NCBI RefSeq assembly: GCF_039539605.1
Contig: NZ_BAABDL010000105.1
Span: forward strand, 1 to 25,353
Source of the DNA: Amphibacillus indicireducens
GTDB lineage: Bacteria > Bacillota > Bacilli > Bacillales > Amphibacillaceae
Length of the DNA: 25,353 bases
Direction: 5' to 3'
The notes beneath the pieces were generated by a model. It worked only from the letters and a program-made list of their open reading frames with translations, was not told where the DNA came from and searched no databases. Both the position numbers and the translations under genes were made by a program. Positions 16,517-24,180 of this stretch are shown in pieces (position 1 is the stretch's first letter; every line of letters starts with the position of its first letter).

Positions 16517-17257
16517 TCAATTCATTTGCATTTGATACATCATAATCCCAGCGGCAATACTGACGTTGAGCGATTCGGCTTTTCCGTAGATTGGGATATG
16601 CACGAGTAGATCCGATTTTTCAATCAACGTCTGATTTACCCCTGAGCCTTCATTACCGACAATTAACGCGACCTGTTCTGGCCATTCAATTGTCTGAACA
16701 GGAACGGCTCGCTCCAATGTTGAGGCACAAATCGCCACACCTGATTCTTTCAATTGATCGACTGCTGTTTCGAGTGACGATTGGATAATTGGGATATGAA
16801 AAATTGAGCCCTGCGAAGCTCGGATCACTTTATCGTTATATAGATCAACCGTACCCTCGCCTAAAATAATCGCGTCAAAACCAGCGGCGTCTGCTGTTCG
16901 AATCATTGTACCTAAATTTCCAGGGTCTTGAACAGAATCGAGTAATAACAGCCGCTTCTTTTCATAATCTGTCACTGATTTTATTCTAACGATCGCCAAG
17001 ATTCCTTGCGGTGATTTCGTTTGTGCCAAGTATGAAAATACATGATCACTAACATACTCAAGTTTCTCATTACTTAAATCAAAATTAGGCTCAAAGTTTT
17101 CTTCAATCACAATTGCCTCGAGCACCCATTGACTATTTAACGCTTCTTCAACAAGATGTTCACCTTCGACAATAAACAAGCCTTGTTCTTTTCGATATTT
17201 TCGTTGTTTTAACTTTGCCCAATTTTTTATTTGTTGGTTTTTAACCGAAGTAATCAT
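16517..17257 (-). CDS. ysgA: TrmH/SpoU family RNA 2'-O-methyltransferase (YsgA-like)
   Basis: This is a SAM-dependent methyltransferase of the SPOUT superfamily, probably acting on ribose 2'-OH of rRNA. An N-terminal RNA-binding domain (SVKNQQIKNWAKL ... FIVEGEHLVEEAL) precedes the knotted catalytic domain with its three motifs: LDSVQDPGNLGTMIRTADAAGFD, ALIVGNEGSGV and PIYGKAESLNVSIAAGIMMY. ATG at 17257 is preferred over 17266 because AAAGGATG is spaced for it. The product is 246 residues. Its neighbours pheST and sspI match B. subtilis ysgA. The exact target nucleotide is unknown. Confidence 0.9.
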   Translation of the reverse strand: MITSVKNQQIKNWAKLKQRKYRKEQGLFIVEGEHLVEEALNSQWVLEAIVIEENFEPNFDLSNEKLEYVSDHVFSYLAQTKSPQGILAIVRIKSVTDYEKKRLLLLDSVQDPGNLGTMIRTADAAGFDAIILGEGTVDLYNDKVIRASQGSIFHIPIIQSSLETAVDQLKESGVAICASTLERAVPVQTIEWPEQVALIVGNEGSGVNQTLIEKSDLLVHIPIYGKAESLNVSIAAGIMMYQMQMN

Positions 17258-17359
17258 TTTTTTCATCCTTTAATCGTATTCTTATCTCTATCATACATAG
17301 ACGGAATAAAATTGGTCAAACTATTTCTAAGTAATTATTTCATTAAGAGGTGATAAATG

Positions 17360-17578
17360 ATGGATTTAAATTTAAGAAAAGCTATCTTAGCAAATGTGAC
17401 TGATAACAGTCAAGATGAGTTAGAAGCAACAATTGTTGATGCAATTCAAAGTGGAGAAGAAAAAATGTTGCCCGGACTCGGTGTTCTGTTTGAATTGATT
17501 TGGAAACAAGCCGACCAAACAAAAAAGAAAGATCTCGTTCAACTGCTTGAAACAGGTGTCCAGCACGCGGGTGCATAA
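17360..17578 (+). CDS. sspI: small acid-soluble spore protein SspI
   Basis: SspI is a minor SASP made in the forespore under sigma-G in B. subtilis. The 72 residues match B. subtilis SspI closely from memory: MDLNLRKAILANV, then ATIVDAIQSGEEKMLPGLGV and LFELIW. Two ATGs are adjacent (17357, 17360). The second is better spaced from GAGGTG and matches the family start. I could not identify a convincing sigma-G promoter upstream. It is divergent from ysgA and ends in a strong terminator. Confidence 0.93.
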   Translation: MDLNLRKAILANVTDNSQDELEATIVDAIQSGEEKMLPGLGVLFELIWKQADQTKKKDLVQLLETGVQHAGA

Positions 17579-17586
17579 CTTAATTA

Positions 17587-17627
17587 ATGAAGCACGGCAG
17601 ATCAATTCGATCCCGTGCTTCATTTTG
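17587..17627 (+). terminator. sspI terminator
   Basis: ATGAAGCACGG (17587-17597) and CCGTGCTTCAT (17613-17623) form a perfect 11-bp stem, with GATC/GATC in the loop able to extend it. TTTTGTT follows on the plus strand. It lies between two convergent genes. Confidence 0.8.
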
Positions 17628-17637
17628 TTAGATCGTA

Positions 17638-18477
17638 TTAAAATTCTTCATGCTTCAGCGGGTCAAGGTCATTTAAGCGACCATCTGATTTATTGAGACT
17701 ATTTATTAGCTCAACATCACCTGCTTCAAGTTCAAAATCAAAAATCGCCAAGTTATTAAGCTGACGTTTTGGATTAGATGACCTTGGAATACTAATTGAA
17801 TTTAACTGATAATGCCACCTTAAGACGATTTGAGCAGCAGTACGTCCATACTTATCAGCTAGTTTTTTAATCACTGGTTCTTCAAATAGTTTATTCGCCA
17901 GTGCTAACGGACTCCATGATTGTGTCATCACACCATTTTCCTCATGCCATTGACGTTGGTCAGCTTGATTAAAGTATGGATGAAGCTCAATTTGGTTGAC
18001 ACTAGGTAAAACACCGGTCTCTTTCTTTAGTCGCTCAAGATGTTCGGGTAAGAAATTACAGACACCGACCGAACGAATTAAGCCCCATTTTTTCGCATCG
18101 AGTAACGCTTGCCATGCTTCAACATAAACGTCTTGTTTCGGGTTTGGCCAGTGAATTAAATAGAGATCATAATAATCAAGATCAGCACGATAAAGTGATT
18201 CCTGAATCGTTTGGATCGCACGATCACGTTGATGCGCTCGACCAGGTAATTTAGAGGTAATGAATAAATCTTTTCGTGATACCGAGCTCTCTTTAATCCC
18301 TTTTCCAACCGCACCTTCATTTTCATAATTATAAGCTGTATCAAGTAGTCGATAGCCATTATTGATCGCACTTTTAATTGCATTGACACCTCGGAAACCA
18401 TTTAATGTTGCTGTCCCTAAGCCAATCATAGGTATCTCTGTGCCATCATTTAAATAAGTTGTTGGTATTTGAATCAT
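17638..18477 (-). CDS. aldo/keto reductase
   Basis: This is an NADPH-dependent carbonyl reductase of the AKR superfamily (AKR5-type, like glyoxal/2,5-diketogluconate reductases). The (beta/alpha)8 barrel motifs are intact: GLGTATLNG near the start, LLDTAYNYENE with catalytic Asp46 and Tyr51, Lys76 in ITSK, and His109 in LYLIHWPNP. The C-terminal SIPRSSNPKRQLNN resembles the cofactor 2'-phosphate binding loop. The length, 279 residues, is usual. The SD AAAGGAGG is well placed. It is monocistronic, and its substrate cannot be told from sequence. Confidence 0.93.
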   Translation of the reverse strand: MIQIPTTYLNDGTEIPMIGLGTATLNGFRGVNAIKSAINNGYRLLDTAYNYENEGAVGKGIKESSVSRKDLFITSKLPGRAHQRDRAIQTIQESLYRADLDYYDLYLIHWPNPKQDVYVEAWQALLDAKKWGLIRSVGVCNFLPEHLERLKKETGVLPSVNQIELHPYFNQADQRQWHEENGVMTQSWSPLALANKLFEEPVIKKLADKYGRTAAQIVLRWHYQLNSISIPRSSNPKRQLNNLAIFDFELEAGDVELINSLNKSDGRLNDLDPLKHEEF

Positions 18478-18505
18478 CTTTATCCTCCTTTTAGTTTCTA
18501 TCCTT

Positions 18506-18534
18506 AGTATACCTTGTTCCTTTAAAAAGGAAAC
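18506..18534 (-). promoter_or_regulatory. promoter with possible operator for the aldo/keto reductase
   Basis: The minus strand has TATACT (18511-18506), with a weak -35 GTTTCC 17 bp upstream. The spacer holds a near-perfect palindrome, TTCCTTTA/AAAAGGAA (18517-18532). A repressor site there would occlude polymerase, but no regulator is suggested by the neighbours. Confidence 0.35.
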
Positions 18535-18574
18535 ATAAAAAGCCGATTCAGATCATTTGATATGCAACTGAATG

Positions 18575-18603
18575 TTGCCTTTTGTCAAAGCTTGACTTAA
18601 AAT
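18575..18603 (+). promoter_or_regulatory. promoter of the lytic transglycosylase
   Basis: TTGCCT (18575-18580), a 17-bp spacer and TAAAAT (18598-18603) fit a sigma-A promoter about 35 bp before the ATG. Confidence 0.5.
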
Positions 18604-18638
18604 AGAGATTAATAGAGTGTTTTGCAAGGAGAGTCTTT

Positions 18639-19247
18639 ATGGATATTCGGACATTACAAACTTTAATTCAAACACATACAATTCAAAGCTTTTTACCGAC
18701 AAGCCAAAGTGACAATCGTCATTCTTTTAATCAATTATTTTTACAAAATTTCAATCAACCAACTAACATGGCTACGCAGTCAACAATGTCAATTCGAGAA
18801 ATTTTACATGGTCGCCCATCGATTCTCGAACAAACTGCTGCGATTGCCACACCGATTGAAGCGAATTTGTCGAAAGATTTAAATACGATTATTAAAGAAG
18901 CAGCATCGACATACCAAATCGATGAAAAATTGATCCGCTCCGTTATTCAAGCGGAATCTAATTTTAACCAATATGCAGTCAGTCATGCCGGTGCTCAAGG
19001 CTATATGCAACTGATGCCAGGAACAGCAAGAGGCCTAGGTGTGACAAATTCATTTGATGCCAGACAAAATATTTTTGGCGGAACGAAATATTTACGTCAA
19101 ATGTTAGATCGTTATGATGGCAATACGACGTTAGCTTTAGCCGCTTATAACGCAGGACCTGGTAATGTGGATAAATATAATGGTATTCCACCATTTAATG
19201 AAACACAAAATTACGTTAAAAAAGTGATGGGACAATATCGTGGATAA
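18639..19247 (+). CDS. SLT-type lytic transglycosylase
   Basis: The C-terminal half (about 85-200) is a Slt/GEWL lytic transglycosylase domain that cleaves the MurNAc-GlcNAc bond of peptidoglycan. The catalytic Glu106 lies in IQAESNFN, followed by GAQGYMQLMP and AYNAGPGNV. The N-terminal 80 residues are polar, low in conservation and Gln/Asn/Thr-rich. I see no signal peptide or membrane anchor, which is odd for a wall enzyme and resembles B. subtilis YjbJ-type proteins. The SD AAGGAGAG is 5 nt before ATG. It is monocistronic, with its own promoter and terminator. Confidence 0.9.
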   Translation: MDIRTLQTLIQTHTIQSFLPTSQSDNRHSFNQLFLQNFNQPTNMATQSTMSIREILHGRPSILEQTAAIATPIEANLSKDLNTIIKEAASTYQIDEKLIRSVIQAESNFNQYAVSHAGAQGYMQLMPGTARGLGVTNSFDARQNIFGGTKYLRQMLDRYDGNTTLALAAYNAGPGNVDKYNGIPPFNETQNYVKKVMGQYRG

Positions 19248-19250
19248 ATT

Positions 19251-19284
19251 AAAAATGCTTGGTCAGCTGTGACCAAGCATTTTT
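19251..19284. terminator. bidirectional terminator
   Basis: AAAAATGCTTGGTCA and TGACCAAGCATTTTT form a perfect 15-bp stem with a 4-nt loop and A/T runs on both flanks. It separates the transglycosylase gene from the convergent met locus. Confidence 0.93.
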
Positions 19285-19293
19285 TACATTTAT

Positions 19294-19614
19294 TTATCTT
19301 TCTTCCCACGCATAAGGCAAGATAAAGCCATCATATTTTGATTCAGATGTGATAAAGTCTTCAAATGCTTCTGATTCATAAGCAGCCTTCACATCTTGAG
19401 CCCACTGGCTGTCGAGCTCACTCGCTAAAATTGACACGATCACACGATGCTCTCTCGGTGTATCTTCAATCGCCAGCCCATCCGCAATCCGCATCCCAGC
19501 ATCAGCAATATAGTTCCCATTAATAATCCCAAAATCAACATCTGGCAACGAAACTAAAATTTGAGCAGGATCTAAAATTTGAAAATCAATTTCATAATCG
19601 GCCGGAGATACACT
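19294..19614 (-). pseudogene. metQ: metQ 3' fragment (methionine-binding lipoprotein)
   Basis: The frame reads VSPADYEIDFQILDPAQILV, then SLPDVDFGIINGNYIADAGM and ends SKYDGFILPYAWEER. This is the C-terminal portion of the NlpA/MetQ substrate-binding lipoprotein. The lipoprotein signal and roughly the first two thirds are missing. The fragment joins the truncated metI at 19611-19617 in another frame. An internal ATG at 19548 lies well inside the domain and has no SD, so it is not a credible gene start. Confidence 0.85.
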
Positions 19615-19814
19615 ATGCGGACAATATTAATCACTGGATTTAATAGTTGATAAATCAGTGGGATCGGTTTAATCCCACCTGGACGAGTGACGACAATGAT
19701 AATCCCAATCGTCGCACCAAAAATTGTGCCCAGCAGTAAAGACATCCCAACCATATAAAATGTATCACCAATCGCTTCTAAAAATTGACTCATCGTAATA
19801 TTCGTATCAATCAT
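19572..19814 (-). pseudogene. metI: metI 5' fragment (methionine permease subunit)
   Basis: The reading frame starts with an ATGA overlap on the metN stop and encodes the first part of a MetI permease: SQFLEAIGDTFYMVGMSLLL, a first membrane helix, then NPVINIVR. In intact MetI the sequence after NIxR continues with several more helices (about 220 residues in total). Here it runs out of frame into metQ sequence and ends after 80 codons; codons past about 66 are not MetI. The transport channel cannot form from this product. Confidence 0.85.
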
Positions 19815-20833
19815 GAAACGTCCACCTCCTTATAGCGCACTTTTTGCTCACCGAGAAAGGCAATTGCAGCCTGTTTATCAAGCTCATTTCCTATAAGTTC
19901 GACATACCAAATTGCTAATGTTGTATCTTGGATTTCTGTCATATTAGTAAAAACAACACTAACATCTAAGTGAAATCTGTTAACCAGCGTTGCCAAAATC
20001 GGTTCTGTCGCGTGTTCACCAACCATTTCAAGTCGACTTAATATGTTAATATTCTGAACTTTCAACCTACGAATAATGTTATCTGGAATTTCTGTTCGAA
20101 CGACGGTTTGAACAAAATTTCTCGTAATCGGGTGCTTTGGATGGCCGAATACATCTAGGACCGATCCTTGTTCAATCAACTGTCCCTGCTCAATCACAGC
20201 AACTTTATTACAAACCTTTTGGATCACTGACATTTCATGTGTAATTAACATAATTGTGATCCCATACTCGGCATTGACTTTTTTTAATAAGCCTAGGATT
20301 GATTGTGTCGTTTGTGGATCCAGTGCTGACGTTGCTTCATCACAAAGGAGAATTTTTGGGCTTAAAGCTAACGCTCGCGCAATACCAACCCGCTGTTTTT
20401 GTCCACCCGACAATTCACTCGGATAACTTTTTGCTTTATCAGACAATCCGACAAATGCCAATAGTTCTTCAACACGCGCCTTAATTTCTTGCTTGTTTTT
20501 TTTCGCTAAAATTAACGGTAACGCTACATTGTGAGCGATTGTTTTTGATTCGAGTAAATTAAAGTGTTGAAAGATCATGCCGATATCCTTCTTAATCAAC
20601 CTTAGTTCTGGTGCCGTACACTCCGATAATCGCTTCCCGTCAATAATTACCTCTCCATTTGTTGGCCGTTCTAAATAATTAACCATTCGTAACAGCGTAC
20701 TCTTCCCTGCCCCACTTAAACCAATCACGCCATAAATCTCGCCCTGCTTAATCTGTAAATTGATTTGGTTTAAGGCATGAATCTGAGTATTTTTTTGTTG
20801 ATATATTTTATCAACACCTTCGAATTTAATCAT
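19811..20833 (-). CDS. metN: methionine ABC transporter ATP-binding protein MetN
   Basis: This is the ATPase of the D/L-methionine importer MetNIQ. Walker A GLSGAGKST (38-46), Q-loop IFQHFNLL, signature LSGGQ (141-145), Walker B ILLCDEATSALD (161-172) and switch His (LITHEMSV) are intact. The C-terminal NIL regulatory domain (about 255-335), which binds methionine in E. coli MetN, is present. ATG 20833 is preferred over 20851 because GAGGTGG lies between them and family members begin MI-. The product is 340 residues. The partner genes metI and metQ are broken, so MetN is orphaned here unless it serves another permease. Confidence 0.92.
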   Translation of the reverse strand: MIKFEGVDKIYQQKNTQIHALNQINLQIKQGEIYGVIGLSGAGKSTLLRMVNYLERPTNGEVIIDGKRLSECTAPELRLIKKDIGMIFQHFNLLESKTIAHNVALPLILAKKNKQEIKARVEELLAFVGLSDKAKSYPSELSGGQKQRVGIARALALSPKILLCDEATSALDPQTTQSILGLLKKVNAEYGITIMLITHEMSVIQKVCNKVAVIEQGQLIEQGSVLDVFGHPKHPITRNFVQTVVRTEIPDNIIRRLKVQNINILSRLEMVGEHATEPILATLVNRFHLDVSVVFTNMTEIQDTTLAIWYVELIGNELDKQAAIAFLGEQKVRYKEVDVS

Positions 20834-20887
20834 TAACATCACCCACCTCATTTAAAGTTGACTTACTTTATCGGAATAGTTTGATTA

Positions 20888-20916
20888 ATGATAAAACATA
20901 TCTTAAATAATTTCAA
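20888..20916 (-). promoter_or_regulatory. promoter of metN
   Basis: The minus strand has TTGAAA (20916-20911), a 17-bp spacer and TATCAT (20893-20888). The short leader down to metN has no SAM riboswitch or T-box features. Confidence 0.55.
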
Positions 20917-20957
20917 GAGCTTTTTGCTAAATTGATTCATTTGCCTAATTTTTTTCA

Positions 20958-20993
20958 TTAAAAAACCCCTAAGAGCTTATACTCTTAGGGGTT
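20958..20993 (-). terminator. terminator of the M42 aminopeptidase gene
   Basis: AACCCCTAAGAG (20964-20975) and CTCTTAGGGGTT (20982-20993) form a perfect 12-bp stem with a 6-nt loop. TTTT follows on the minus strand. Confidence 0.92.
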
Positions 20994-21010
20994 GTTCAAT
21001 ACCGAATAAA

Positions 21011-22087
21011 TTAATCAAATGTAATTTTGTGAACTGTATCTTGATCTAATTGCTTAATCACTTCAACAATTAATTTAACTGCATTGTCAAAATCATCTTC
21101 ATGAATAATTCCCGCATGTGAATGAATATAACGAGTTGCGATTCCAATTGATAATGCAGGTACACCATTAGCGGTTAAATGAATCGATCCACTATCTGTT
21201 CCACCCGCTGCAATCGATGCATACTGATAAGGAATCTCATGATCGTCAGCAGTTTTGATCACAAAATCGCGCAAACCTTTATGTGACACCATCGACGCGT
21301 CATAAATAATGATTTGTGGGCCCTTACCAATTTTACTATCTGCATCATTTGGAGAAATACCTGGTGTATCTCCCGCAATCCCTGTATCAACGGCAAAACC
21401 GATATCTGGCTCAATCATATGTGTTGATGTTTTTGCTCCGCGTAAGCCCACTTCCTCTTGAACCGTTCCTACACCATAAACAACGTTAGGATGATCGGTA
21501 TCTTTTAACTGCTTTAATACTTCAATTGCAATTGCACAACCAATACGGTTATCCCATGCTTTTGCAAGTAATAGTTTTTCATTTTTCATCGGCTGGAACT
21601 CAAAGTATGGCACAACAGAGTCACCAGGCTTCACACCAAATGATTCAGCTTCTTCTTTACTCGTTGCACCAATATCAATAAACATATCCTTAATTTCATA
21701 TGGCTTTTTGCGCGCTGCGGCTGGCATAATGTGTGGTGGTTTCGAACCAATCACACCAACCAAATCACCTTTTTCAGTACAAACCGTCACACGTTGAGCA
21801 AGCATGACTTGACTCCACCAGCCACCAATCGTCTGAAAATATAAAAACCCATTATCATCAATCCGCGTCACCATTAGACCAATCTCGTCTAAATGACCAG
21901 CAACCATCACTTTTGGGCCATCTTCCTGACCAACTTTTCTGGCGATCAAGCTTCCTAAATGATCAGTAAACACCTCAGTCGCATACGGAGAAATGTATTT
22001 TTTCATCACCTCACGTGCTTCTCTCTCATTACCTGAAATCCCTTTTGCCTCTGTTAATTCTTTAAACATCATAAATTTTTCATTCAT
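21011..22087 (-). CDS. M42 family metallo-aminopeptidase (YsdC/FrvX-like)
   Basis: This is a cytosolic dinuclear-metal aminopeptidase of the M42 (TET/glutamyl aminopeptidase) family, which trims peptides in large tetrahedral complexes. The metal and catalytic residues are in place: His65 and Asp67 (AGHLDEIG), Asp179 (AWDNR), Glu211/Glu212 (QEEVG), Asp234 (AVDTG) and His322 (IHSHAG). An in-frame ATG exists at 22156, but ATG 22087 has AAGGAGGTC upstream and gives 358 residues, the family length. The extra 23 residues of the longer frame are basic and not conserved-looking. It is monocistronic, between metN and dut. Confidence 0.93.
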   Translation of the reverse strand: MNEKFMMFKELTEAKGISGNEREAREVMKKYISPYATEVFTDHLGSLIARKVGQEDGPKVMVAGHLDEIGLMVTRIDDNGFLYFQTIGGWWSQVMLAQRVTVCTEKGDLVGVIGSKPPHIMPAAARKKPYEIKDMFIDIGATSKEEAESFGVKPGDSVVPYFEFQPMKNEKLLLAKAWDNRIGCAIAIEVLKQLKDTDHPNVVYGVGTVQEEVGLRGAKTSTHMIEPDIGFAVDTGIAGDTPGISPNDADSKIGKGPQIIIYDASMVSHKGLRDFVIKTADDHEIPYQYASIAAGGTDSGSIHLTANGVPALSIGIATRYIHSHAGIIHEDDFDNAVKLIVEVIKQLDQDTVHKITFD

Positions 22088-22111
22088 TATGTATGACCTC
22101 CTTATCTTCTT

Positions 22112-22117
22112 ATTATA
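22112..22117 (-). promoter_or_regulatory. -10 element upstream of the M42 gene
   Basis: A perfect TATAAT lies about 25 nt upstream of the ATG on the minus strand. The -35 at 17 bp (TGTCTA) is weak. Confidence 0.35.
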
Positions 22118-22159
22118 ACGAATTTTTTGCAAAATAGACAGAATACCGATTAACATCTA

Positions 22160-22240
22160 TTCGTACTCTCATTCACCTAAGTTTCCGCCAGTGAGGGAAC
22201 GATTAGTCTCTGTTCGTTAGCTTTCGAACTCACTTAATCA
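22160..22240. repeat. diverged relative of array A (cluster C)
   Basis: ACGATTAGTCTCTGTTCGTTAG (22199-22220) matches the reverse complement of the array A linker (ACGATTAGTCTTTATTCGTTAG) with two differences. A second TTCGT start lies 53 bp away (22160 and 22213). The first unit has dyad arms TCGTACTCTCA and TGAGGGAACGA. The region between the M42 gene and dut is therefore a decayed, inverted copy of the same repeat family. Confidence 0.6.
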
Positions 22241-22261
22241 TATTTACTGTAAATCTATAAC

Positions 22262-22296
22262 AAAAAAAGACGAGCACAATTTAATCCTGCTCGTCT
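22262..22296 (-). terminator. dut terminator
   Basis: AGACGAGCA (22268-22276) and TGCTCGTCT (22288-22296) form a 9-bp stem. On the minus strand it is followed by a run of seven T. Confidence 0.88.
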
Positions 22297-22308
22297 AAGA
22301 CTCTCAAT

Positions 22309-22755
22309 TTATTTTGTTCCCGACTTACCTGATGAGCCAAACCCACCTTCGTCTCTCTCCGTTTCAGACAACTCATCAGCCTGAACGAGGTCGACAGTTA
22401 AAACAGAGGCAATCACCATTTGAGCAATTCGCATATCTTTATCAACTTTAAAATCTTCTTTTCCATGGTTAATTAAAATTACTTTAATCTCACCTCTATA
22501 GCCCTCATCAATCGTTCCCGGACTATTCAAGACTGTAATTGAATGCTTTAAAGCAAGACCGCTTCTTGGTCTAATTTGTGCTTCTGTCCCTTTTGGTAAT
22601 TCAATTTGTAATCCCGTTGCTACCAACGCTGTTTCTCCAGGCTTGATGATCTTTTCCTCAACAGAATATAAGTCAAGACCTGCATCGCCTTCATTTGCAC
22701 GGTATGGTAATTTCGCATCTTCATGGATCAATTTAATAATCAATTTTTCAGCCAT
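22309..22755 (-). CDS. dut: dUTP diphosphatase (dUTPase)
   Basis: dUTPase hydrolyses dUTP to dUMP and PPi, keeping uracil out of DNA and feeding thymidylate synthesis. All five motifs of the trimeric family are present: DAGLDL (24-29), RPRSGLA (62-68), GTIDEGYRGE (80-89, catalytic Asp83), RIAQMV (109-114) and the C-terminal GGFGSSG (137-143) that closes over the site. The length, 148 residues, is normal. The SD AGAGGGG lies upstream of ATG. Dut genes also occur in prophages, but nothing phage-like surrounds this one. Confidence 0.95.
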   Translation of the reverse strand: MAEKLIIKLIHEDAKLPYRANEGDAGLDLYSVEEKIIKPGETALVATGLQIELPKGTEAQIRPRSGLALKHSITVLNSPGTIDEGYRGEIKVILINHGKEDFKVDKDMRIAQMVIASVLTVDLVQADELSETERDEGGFGSSGKSGTK

Positions 22756-22800
22756 TTGAACCCCTCTTTTATTAAAAATTTCCTCACCTTAATAATTAGA

Positions 22801-23364
22801 TTATCTTAAAAATTCGCGCACACTGACGCGATCGGATTTTTTTCGTGACAAAAATAATAATATGATTAAACTCGCAAACATCGCTACAGATGCGATCGGT
22901 GAAAAATTAACAACCGTTTGACCAATCGCTGTGTAAACAACTGCCATCGGTATGACGGTATAAAAAGATGCACCGACATATGAACGAAAGTCTTCAGTCG
23001 ACTCGTAAATTAGAAATGATAATAAATGATAATGAATAAATGGAATGAGTCTTAAGATCGTAATTTGACCAGTCGTCAATTGTTTATCGTTCGTTTTAAT
23101 TTTAGCTTTCATTTTAATTAACCGCTTTGTAATGAAGGGCATTTTTTTAGCCAATCCATAAAAAATCACACTCGATAGCAATAGACCGATAATTGATAGA
23201 ATAATGCCTGGAATAACACCGAAGATCATGCCACCTGCAATACAAATTGCAATGACAGGGATGAAAAAAATCGATCGCACACCATGGAGTACGATAAACA
23301 ATACTGGGGCGATTAATATATGGGTATTTCTAAGAAAGTCAATATACTGTTCGATTTGTTCCAA
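22801..23364 (-). CDS. TVP38/TMEM64-type VTT-domain membrane protein
   Basis: This 187-residue integral membrane protein has about five hydrophobic segments and the VTT (SNARE-associated/DedA-like) signature: FFIPVIAICIAGGMIFGVIPG near 33-54 and RLIPFIHYHLLSFLI near 104-118. Some relatives in this superfamily are lipid scramblases or flippases; the role here is unknown. The start is TTG at 23364, with AGGAGG 9 nt upstream. An out-of-frame ATG with closer spacing lies between them and would make only a 9-residue peptide. Confidence 0.82.
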   Translation of the reverse strand: MEQIEQYIDFLRNTHILIAPVLFIVLHGVRSIFFIPVIAICIAGGMIFGVIPGIILSIIGLLLSSVIFYGLAKKMPFITKRLIKMKAKIKTNDKQLTTGQITILRLIPFIHYHLLSFLIYESTEDFRSYVGASFYTVIPMAVVYTAIGQTVVNFSPIASVAMFASLIILLFLSRKKSDRVSVREFLR

Positions 23365-23436
23365 TCATTTTGGCCTCCTCTCCCTTTCGGTTAAACTTAT
23401 GAAAACAGTCTTCCGATTATGATCAGTCAAAAATGA

Positions 23437-23691
23437 TTATAACATAATTACGCTTAAGACCTGAATTATAATTAATAGCGGTAAACCGATTCTAAATGAG
23501 AGGTGCTTTGTTTTATGGCGAAACAAAAACATCCCAATCCACGTCCCGAGGGATCCACCGATTATGCTAACGAACCAGAGACTTGCTTCTGGAATCCGCC
23601 ATTTTCTTTGGCGTGCTCGGTTTTTGTCTGTTTTCATCAGCAGTAAGCCAACCAGATTAATTAAAATAATGTAGATAATCCATTCATCCAT
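23437..23691 (-). CDS. ysdA: DUF1294 membrane protein (YsdA-like)
   Basis: This small, strongly hydrophobic protein (84 residues) carries the DUF1294 pattern: an N-terminal helix (WIIYIILINLVGLLLM), the basic motif KNRARQRKWRIPE, then SIIGGSLGTWIGMFLFRHKTKH and a final helix. It has two to three membrane segments and no known function. ATG 23691 is preferred over 23703 because GGTGAT is spaced for it. It lies directly downstream of rplT, the position of ysdA in B. subtilis. Confidence 0.87.
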   Translation of the reverse strand: MDEWIIYIILINLVGLLLMKTDKNRARQRKWRIPEASLWFVSIIGGSLGTWIGMFLFRHKTKHLSFRIGLPLLIIIQVLSVIML

Positions 23692-23726
23692 CCTAATCAC
23701 CATATTTCGCGATATATTTTTTGCTA

Positions 23727-23766
23727 AAAATAAAAGAGTTGTCTCTTTAAATAAGAAAACAACTCT
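23727..23766 (-). terminator. infC-rpmI-rplT terminator
   Basis: AGAGTTGT (23735-23742) and ACAACTCT (23759-23766) form an 8-bp stem, with TCTT/AAGA inside. TTTATTTTT follows on the minus strand just after rplT. Confidence 0.8.
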
Positions 23767-23778
23767 AGAATTTAATGA

Positions 23779-24138
23779 TTATTTGTTTAATGCTGCTTTA
23801 GCTTGGTCAGTTAACTTTGCAAAAGCGTCTGCATCTGAGATAGCTAATTCAGCAAGCATCTTACGGTTTACTTCGATGCCAGCTAATTTCAAACCGTGCA
23901 TTAGACGGCTATATGAAATGTCATTCATACGTGCAGCAGCATTAATACGTGCGATCCATAGTTGACGGAAATCACGTTTTCTTTGCTTACGATCACGGTA
24001 TGCGTATTGACCTGATTTGATTACTTGTTGTTTCGCCGTTTTAAATAGGGCATGTTTTGAACCATAATAACCTTTAGCTAATTTTAATATGCGTTTACGA
24101 CGCTTGCGTGTAACTGTTCCACCTTTAACACGTGCCAT
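23779..24138 (-). CDS. rplT: 50S ribosomal protein L20
   Basis: L20 binds 23S rRNA early in 50S assembly and represses its own operon through the leader in Firmicutes. The basic N-terminal tail (MARVKGGTVTRKRRKRILKL) and globular part (LWIARINAAARMNDISYSRL) are typical. The length, 119 residues, is normal. It is third in infC-rpmI-rplT. Confidence 0.98.
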   Translation of the reverse strand: MARVKGGTVTRKRRKRILKLAKGYYGSKHALFKTAKQQVIKSGQYAYRDRKQRKRDFRQLWIARINAAARMNDISYSRLMHGLKLAGIEVNRKMLAELAISDADAFAKLTDQAKAALNK

Positions 24139-24180
24139 AATAATTCCCTCCTAGATATAACCTAACACCAACATTATCTA

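Noticed and set aside
20834..21000. SAM riboswitch or Met T-box upstream of metN
   Set aside because: The leader between the predicted promoter and metN is only about 50 nt and has neither T-box core nor S-box helices.
22309..22755. dUTPase as a prophage marker
   Set aside because: No integrase, structural or other phage genes are nearby, and the setting is housekeeping.
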